In this document: piece after piece, positions 51,930-56,400 of the stretch
Layout of the letters: each line of letters begins with the position of its first letter
Numbering within the stretch: the first letter of the stretch is position 1
Assembly: GCA_023150345.1 (NCBI GenBank)
Contig: JAKLLB010000015.1
Location: 1 to 56,400, forward strand
DNA length: 56,400 nt
Origin: Aquabacterium sp.
GTDB taxonomy: Bacteria; Pseudomonadota; Gammaproteobacteria; Burkholderiales; Burkholderiaceae_C
Direction of reading: 5' to 3'
The notes under the pieces: model-generated
The model's input: the letters and a program-made list of their open reading frames with translations, nothing else
What the model was told of the DNA's origin: nothing
Database searches by the model: none
Translations under genes and position numbers: made by a program

Positions 51930-52346
51930 TCAGAGCAGGTAGTCGGACAGGGCGTCCAGCGCATCGAGCGCGTTATCGCTCAGCACGGCAATCTCGCGGG
52001 CGATCTCGTCGATGCTTGCGTCTCGCCTCAGTGCACCCAGCAGTACAAAGCGCTCTCCCACACGGCCGAACGAGGACAGCGGCACCGAGGGGTTGAGCTC
52101 CAACAAAGTGGCCATCAACTCGCCGCGCAGCTCCGGCCGCACCTCGTCGTCGGCCCACAGGTAGCACAGGCACAGCAACTGCGAGGGGGAGCTGGTAAGG
52201 AAGATCGGCAGCTCCAGCCTGCCTTCGATGCCGAGCTGCACGACAGGCACCTCGCCGGGAATCGGCTGCAGCTGTACGGATAGCCCACCCATGGCTGCCT
52301 GGACATGCTGCTCCAGGCCGCGCAGTTGTTCGTGCAAGGCGTTCAT
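51930..52346 (-). CDS. DUF2170-family protein (YjfI-like)
   Basis: 138 residues, soluble. The ELPIFLTSSPSQLLCLCYLW segment, the ELNPSVPLSSFGRVGERFVLLGAL segment and the C-terminal DNALDALDALSDYLL helix are the family pattern. First gene of the seven- or eight-gene operon, with its promoter just upstream. Start at 52346, with purine-rich GAGGGGAG directly before it; an earlier in-frame ATG at 52409 lies within the promoter. Function is unknown, but its genes go with PspA relatives. Confidence 0.8.
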   Translation of the reverse strand: MNALHEQLRGLEQHVQAAMGGLSVQLQPIPGEVPVVQLGIEGRLELPIFLTSSPSQLLCLCYLWADDEVRPELRGELMATLLELNPSVPLSSFGRVGERFVLLGALRRDASIDEIAREIAVLSDNALDALDALSDYLL

Positions 52347-52390
52347 TGCTCCCCTCGGTCGACGTCGACGCAGGACGGTCGACGAACCGA

Positions 52391-52419
52391 AGCTTATGTG
52401 TGCGGACATAACATGTCAA
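52391..52419 (-). promoter_or_regulatory. Promoter and palindrome before the DUF2170-PspA operon
   Basis: On the minus strand a perfect -35 TTGACA (52419-52414) stands 17 bases before a weaker -10 TAAGCT (52396-52391). The -35 overlaps the palindrome GACAT-GTT-ATGTC (52417-52405), a plausible operator. No sigma-54 box was found, unlike the psp operon of E. coli. Confidence 0.55.
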
Positions 52420-52563
52420 GCGCCGCCGACACCCGCATCGATAGGCGGCGGCAGAGGCGGCGGGGCGCGGCAAGGTGATCACCGGAGCAACGCCGTCGTC
52501 GCAGCCATGATCGGCCTGCTCCTGCGGGCCAAGCGCGCGCCCGTCCCAACGCCCGACAGGCGC

Positions 52564-52917
52564 CTAGAGCAGCAGCAGTGCGAGTCCGGCTGCGGCAGGA
52601 ACCGCTTGAACGAACAGGATCCGCCTGCTCGCCGTGGCCGCGCCATACAGCCCTGCAACCAGCACGCACAGCAGGAAGAAGACCTTCACCGCGTGGCCGG
52701 CGTCGCCGAGCGTCAGCCCCCAGATGAGACCAGCGGCAAGAAAGCCGTTGTACAGGCCTTGATTCGCGGCGAGCACCTTGGTCTGCTCGGCGAACTCGGC
52801 GGTGAGTCCGAATGCCTTGCGCCCGGTTGGCGTCGTCCATAGAAACATCTCGAGCACGACGATGTAGACGTGGATCAGTGCCACGAGCGCGACGACGACG
52901 TTCGATGCGATGGCCAT
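52564..52917 (-). CDS. DUF1304 small membrane protein
   Basis: 117 residues with four predicted membrane helices (IASNVVVALVALIHVYIVVLEMF, the GLYNGFLAAGLIWGL region, VKVFFLLCVLVAGLYGAA, ILFVQAVPAAAGLALLLL). The family signature is LWTTPTGRKAFGL followed by ANQGLYNGFLAAGL. Function is unknown. It is on the same strand as the DUF2170 operon but upstream of that operon's promoter, so it is probably separate. The 217 bases between it and the DUF2170 start hold the promoter described and little else. Confidence 0.88.
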   Translation of the reverse strand: MAIASNVVVALVALIHVYIVVLEMFLWTTPTGRKAFGLTAEFAEQTKVLAANQGLYNGFLAAGLIWGLTLGDAGHAVKVFFLLCVLVAGLYGAATASRRILFVQAVPAAAGLALLLL

Positions 52918-52987
52918 GCGGGCTCCGATGGAGGCACTGCATGCTACGCTGCCGGCCCTCCGCGCGCGTGGCGTGTGGCCATCGGTG

Positions 52988-54379
52988 TCAGCCGGGCTGC
53001 CAGGTCACGCTGTAGACGCAATCGGCACCCTCAAGATCCGTGATGTAGGCAAATGCCTGCATCTGGCCGCGTCGATCCATGGTGGCCAAGTAGAAGCTCT
53101 TGAGGTCTGGTTCGGTGCTGGGGCAGAGGACGACGCTGGAGTAAGGAAAGTACATGACCTCACCAGTTTCGTAGTACGTTGGACCGCCGTCGTAGTACCG
53201 GTTTCGCACACTGCCCTTGAATGCCATGGCGTAACCACCACCCACGACCATGCCTCGGGCAGTGATGTCCAGTTGCTCGGCGGCGTATTGCGTGATGAGG
53301 TAGGTGCCGCCGCCGTCCAGCCCGCGCAGATCGGCTTTCACTTCATCGAAGGCGAGCGTGAGGCCGCGCTCCTGGCCGTGGCTTTGGCCCCAGACGCGCT
53401 GGCGCCCCGTGGGCAGCACAAGATCGGCAACGGGTAGCGATGCAGCCGAGGTGGCGTACGCGCGTACGGTTTCGGACAAGGCGCTGGGCAGGCGCGGGCG
53501 GAAGTTGGAAAAGTTTCGCGCGTTGGGCTGCAGCGTCATCACAAGCCCGTCGCCCACCGGCAGCACATGGGCGACGAAGTCCATGCCGCGGATGCGCCGT
53601 GCGCCGGGCACGAAGACCATGGGCACGATCTGTGGGTATCCAATGGCACCCTCGAACACGCCGTCGCGCACCTGGGCCTGGGTCCAGGGATAGGTCCACT
53701 GCACCTCGTCGACGACGACCAGTCGGGTCATCGCGGTCAAGTCTGTGCGCTTGGCGAGTGTGTGCGCCACATTACCCGCCTGAGCGAAACGCGGATCGTT
53801 CCAACCCGACAGCACCTGCGCAGACCATGAGCCGGATCCGCGGGTGGCGGCGAGGAACTCGGGCGTGAAGCGCCAGCCATCGACCGCGATCACGGTGCGG
53901 CGCACGCTCTCGGTCATGGCCGCTTCGACCGCGGCGTTGGTCGGCCCCGGGTGCTGGCGCTGTATCTCGGCGAGCGTCTCTCCGCGGGCAGCGGGCGCCA
54001 GCGTCGAAGCGAACGAGACCTCGAGCGCGGGCAGGTAGAGGCGGTCGTAATGCCAGCCTCCATCCGGCGCCGACACGCCGGCGACAGCCGCATCGCGGCT
54101 GCGAATGAACAGCGCATCGAGTTCCGCAGGCGTCAGTTGCCCGGTGGACGCACTGCCGGGCTGGTGCGTGGACTGCGCAAACTCCGCCAGGGTCATGGCA
54201 CCTTCGACAGGCGGGGCACTGGCCACGGCGCGGTTCGAAGCGGTGGGCTCGTCGTCGGAGCCCCCGCAGGCGCCCAGCACCAGCAGCGCCGACAGCGCGA
54301 TTGCGGTGGAGGCACGGCTGCGCGCCACACGGCGACTCGCACCGGGGCGCAACAACTGGGTGGATGCAGGCCGGGTCAT
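52988..54379 (-). CDS. Lipoprotein with a diverged serpin-like fold (tentative)
   Basis: 463 residues. A long signal peptide ends in the lipobox LVLGAC, with Cys38 as the lipid site. The mature part resembles serpins in segment order: [17 protein letters not shown], then [18 protein letters not shown] (serpin VNAIYFKGKW region), then [33 protein letters not shown] (the M-M / LPY region), then [17 protein letters not shown], and [16 protein letters not shown] near the hinge of the reactive loop. The classic hinge EGTEAAA is not kept, so inhibition may be lost. This is my own pattern match and needs a profile search. Convergence is not involved: it diverges from rimO. Confidence 0.5.
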   Translation of the reverse strand: MTRPASTQLLRPGASRRVARSRASTAIALSALLVLGACGGSDDEPTASNRAVASAPPVEGAMTLAEFAQSTHQPGSASTGQLTPAELDALFIRSRDAAVAGVSAPDGGWHYDRLYLPALEVSFASTLAPAARGETLAEIQRQHPGPTNAAVEAAMTESVRRTVIAVDGWRFTPEFLAATRGSGSWSAQVLSGWNDPRFAQAGNVAHTLAKRTDLTAMTRLVVVDEVQWTYPWTQAQVRDGVFEGAIGYPQIVPMVFVPGARRIRGMDFVAHVLPVGDGLVMTLQPNARNFSNFRPRLPSALSETVRAYATSAASLPVADLVLPTGRQRVWGQSHGQERGLTLAFDEVKADLRGLDGGGTYLITQYAAEQLDITARGMVVGGGYAMAFKGSVRNRYYDGGPTYYETGEVMYFPYSSVVLCPSTEPDLKSFYLATMDRRGQMQAFAYITDLEGADCVYSVTWQPG

Positions 54380-54513
54380 GGTGCGGGCTTGTACCCGAGG
54401 GAGCCAGCTTCGGGAACTGCCAAACAGGGGATGCGGCGCGCTTCTTCAGCCCGGATGCGCAGCACGGCACATCGATCCACCCCTGGCGCCCGACGCGAGA
54501 CAATCGCGCCATC

Positions 54514-55887
54514 ATGCAAGACACTGCCAACGCCCCGCCCAAGGTGGGCTTCGTTTCGCTGGGTTGCCCGAAGGCGCTCACGGATTCCGAACTGATCCTC
54601 ACCCAGCTCAGCGCCGAAGGTTATGCCACGAGCAAAACCTACGACGGTGCCGATCTGGTCATCGTCAACACCTGCGGCTTCATCGACGAGGCCGTGAAGG
54701 AGAGCCTGGACGCCATCGGGGAGGCGCTGAGCGAGAACGGCCGGGTGATCGTGACCGGATGCCTGGGCGCGCGAAAGACCGATGGCGGCGACAACCTGGT
54801 GCAGCAGGTGCACCCCAAGGTGCTGGCGGTCACCGGGCCGCATGCCACCCAGGAGGTGATGGATGCGGTGCACCGGCACATCCCGAAGCCGCACGACCCG
54901 TTCGTCGACCTGGTTCCGCCGGTGGGCATCAAGCTCACGCCCAAGCACTATGCCTACCTGAAGATCAGCGAGGGCTGCAACCACCGCTGCACGTTCTGCA
55001 TCATCCCCAGCATGCGCGGTGACCTGGTCTCGCGGCCGGTGGGCGAGGTGCTGGCCGAAGCCCGCAAGCTGTTCGAGAGCGGCCTGAAGGAACTGCTCGT
55101 CGTCAGCCAGGACACCAGCGCCTACGGCGTCGACCTGAAGTACCGCACCGGGTTCTTCGAGGGCAAACCGGTGCGCACACGTCTGCTGGAGTTGTGCACC
55201 GAACTCGGGGACCTGGCCGCGGCGCACGGTGCCTGGGTGCGGCTGCACTACGTCTATCCGTACCCGCATGTGGACGACATCCTGCCGCTGATGGCCAGCG
55301 GCCGCGTGCTGCCCTACCTGGACGTGCCGTTCCAGCACGCGCACCCCGCCGTGCTGGCGCGCATGAAGCGCCCGGCCAGCGGCGAACGCAACCTCGAACG
55401 GTTGCTGGCCTGGCGCCGCGCCTGCCCGGAGCTGGTGGTGCGCTCGACCTTCATCGCGGGCTTTCCCGGCGAGACCGAGGAGGAGTTCGACGCCCTGCTC
55501 GAATTCGTGCGCGAGGCACAGATCGACCGCGCGGGTTGCTTCGCCTATTCACCGGTGGCCGGTGCCGTGGCCAACGCGTTGCCGGGGGCGCTGCCGGCCG
55601 AGCTGCGCGAAGAACGCCGCGCGCGATTCATGGCGGTGGCCGAGCAGGTGTCGGTGCTGCGGTTGCAGCGGCGCATCGGCGCCACCATGCAGGTGCTGGT
55701 GGACAGCGCACCGGCGCTGGGCCGCAAGGGCGGCGTGGGCCGCAGCTATGCCGACGCGCCGGAGATCGACGGCACCGTGCGGTTGTTGCCGCCCGAGAAA
55801 GCGTCCAAGGTGCTGAAGGTCGGCGAGTTCACCCGGGCCCGGATCGTCGGGGTCGAGGGCCATGACCTGATCGGCATTCCCACCTGA
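54514..55887 (+). CDS. rimO: Ribosomal protein S12 methylthiotransferase RimO
   Basis: Radical-SAM enzyme that methylthiolates an aspartate of ribosomal protein S12. 457 residues. N-terminal cluster domain with [22 protein letters not shown] and TGCLGARK; the radical-SAM motif CNHRCTFC at about residue 155; [11 protein letters not shown] and [15 protein letters not shown] are typical; a C-terminal TRAM domain ends it. The Cys arrangement and the S12-specific sequence separate RimO from MiaB. Start at 54514; the frame is open to 54301 without support. There is a gap of 31 bases before metC on the same strand. Confidence 0.96.
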   Translation: MQDTANAPPKVGFVSLGCPKALTDSELILTQLSAEGYATSKTYDGADLVIVNTCGFIDEAVKESLDAIGEALSENGRVIVTGCLGARKTDGGDNLVQQVHPKVLAVTGPHATQEVMDAVHRHIPKPHDPFVDLVPPVGIKLTPKHYAYLKISEGCNHRCTFCIIPSMRGDLVSRPVGEVLAEARKLFESGLKELLVVSQDTSAYGVDLKYRTGFFEGKPVRTRLLELCTELGDLAAAHGAWVRLHYVYPYPHVDDILPLMASGRVLPYLDVPFQHAHPAVLARMKRPASGERNLERLLAWRRACPELVVRSTFIAGFPGETEEEFDALLEFVREAQIDRAGCFAYSPVAGAVANALPGALPAELREERRARFMAVAEQVSVLRLQRRIGATMQVLVDSAPALGRKGGVGRSYADAPEIDGTVRLLPPEKASKVLKVGEFTRARIVGVEGHDLIGIPT

Positions 55888-55918
55888 GACCACAGCAGCC
55901 TCCAACGCCATCGCCCCC

Positions 55919-56400
55919 ATGACATCCGATACCGACCGCGACCTGACCACCGAGCTTGTCCACCACCCTTACGTGCCGCCGGCGGGGTTTGGCGCGGTGT
56001 CGCCGGGGGTCTACAAGGCGTCGACGGTCACCTTTGCCAACGTTTCCGCGCTGCGATCGCGCAGCTGGAAGAGCCGCGAGGGCTACACCTATGGCCTGCA
56101 TGGCACGCCCACCACGTTCACGCTGGAGGAACGCCTGGCCACGCTCGAAGGTGGGCGCCACTGCGTGCTCGCGCCCAGCGGGCTGGCCGCCATCACCATG
56201 GTGGACGCGGCGCTGTTGCGCCAGGGCGACGAGGTGCTGCTGCCCGACAACGTCTATGGCCCGTCGAAGGAACTGGCGCGCACGCTGCTGGCCGATTGGG
56301 GCATCGCCCACCGCCTGTACGACCCGCTCGACGCAAGCGGCCTGGCGGCGATGATCGGGCCGCGCACCCGCCTGGTCTGGCTGGAAGCCCCTGGCTCGGT
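55919..56400 (+). CDS. metC: Cystathionine beta-lyase MetC-like (3' end outside window)
   Basis: PLP enzyme of the transsulfuration family, the first 160 codons. The N-terminal LTTELVHHPYVPPAGFGAVSPGVYKASTVTFAN and YGLHGTPTTFTLEERLATLEGG (Tyr and Arg of phosphate binding), then LAPSGLAAITMV, fit cystathionine beta-lyase, which makes homocysteine in methionine synthesis. The PLP lysine lies beyond the window. Other members (cystathionine gamma-synthase or methionine gamma-lyase) cannot be excluded from this part alone. No SAM riboswitch or MetJ-like box is seen in the short gap after rimO. Confidence 0.85.
   Translation, partial: MTSDTDRDLTTELVHHPYVPPAGFGAVSPGVYKASTVTFANVSALRSRSWKSREGYTYGLHGTPTTFTLEERLATLEGGRHCVLAPSGLAAITMVDAALLRQGDEVLLPDNVYGPSKELARTLLADWGIAHRLYDPLDASGLAAMIGPRTRLVWLEAPGS

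Noticed and set aside
55888-55918. SAM riboswitch before metC
   Set aside because: Only 31 bases separate rimO and metC, far too short.
1-56400. CRISPR array, insertion sequence, integrase or phage module
   Set aside because: No evenly spaced direct repeats, no transposase-like frame and no att-like duplication near the tRNA were found; the tRNA 3' end is not repeated nearby.

Overview
The window looks like chromosome of a high-GC betaproteobacterium of the order Burkholderiales, probably near the Rubrivivax, Leptothrix and Ideonella group. This rests on gene content (PhaR polyhydroxyalkanoate regulator, hydroxybutyrate dehydrogenase, a PEP-CTERM protein, recCBD, OmpR/EnvZ and RelA of proteobacterial type) and uniformly GC-rich codon use. 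The placement is inference. No rRNA, CRISPR array, insertion sequence, integrase or phage gene was seen. The two edge genes are cut by the window: sppA on the left and a metC-like gene on the right.

Layout. 0-14 kb is housekeeping: sppA and mfd (minus), ispD-ispF (plus), the envZ/ompR pair (minus), a SIMPL-domain secreted protein, a hydroxybutyrate dehydrogenase, an alpha/beta hydrolase overlapping relA, then tRNA-Val(GAC) and a perfect 16-bp terminator hairpin. 14-20 kb holds a PEP-CTERM protein, a cadmium/lead-type resistance divergon (cadR against cadA) with a His-tailed EamA transporter behind cadR, and an OmpA-like protein. 20-28 kb is a sulfur and arsenic region: cysteine desulfurase facing an ArsR-rhodanese fusion, DsrE protein, a GH84-like glycosidase and a HAD phosphatase, then arsR-arsC-aquaglyceroporin-arsD-arsA without arsB or acr3, and a GDT1-type manganese exporter. 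28-31 kb has a thiolase facing a TetR regulator, and a DUF302 gene behind an unusual set of inverted repeats. 31-42 kb has recC-recB-recD in overlapping order, phaR and two small genes, one a stand-alone TfoX C-terminal domain.

42-52.4 kb is one long minus-strand operon read as DUF2170 (YjfI-like), PspA, a small ribbon-helix-helix-like protein, YqiJ, YqiK flotillin, a zinc-ribbon protein, a 1742-residue DUF3686/AAA ATPase, and possibly a 65-residue protein with a CTG start. It is the most interesting candidate system here: a PspA and flotillin membrane-stress assembly joined to a very large AAA+ ATPase. The window closes with a DUF1304 membrane protein, a diverged serpin-like lipoprotein, rimO and the start of metC.

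Many gene pairs overlap by ATGA or GTGA (ispD/ispF, hydrolase/relA, arsR/arsC, arsD/arsA, recC/recB/recD, pspA/next gene), which suggests translational coupling. Most long open frames lying opposite these genes are artefacts of GC-rich codon use and are left out.
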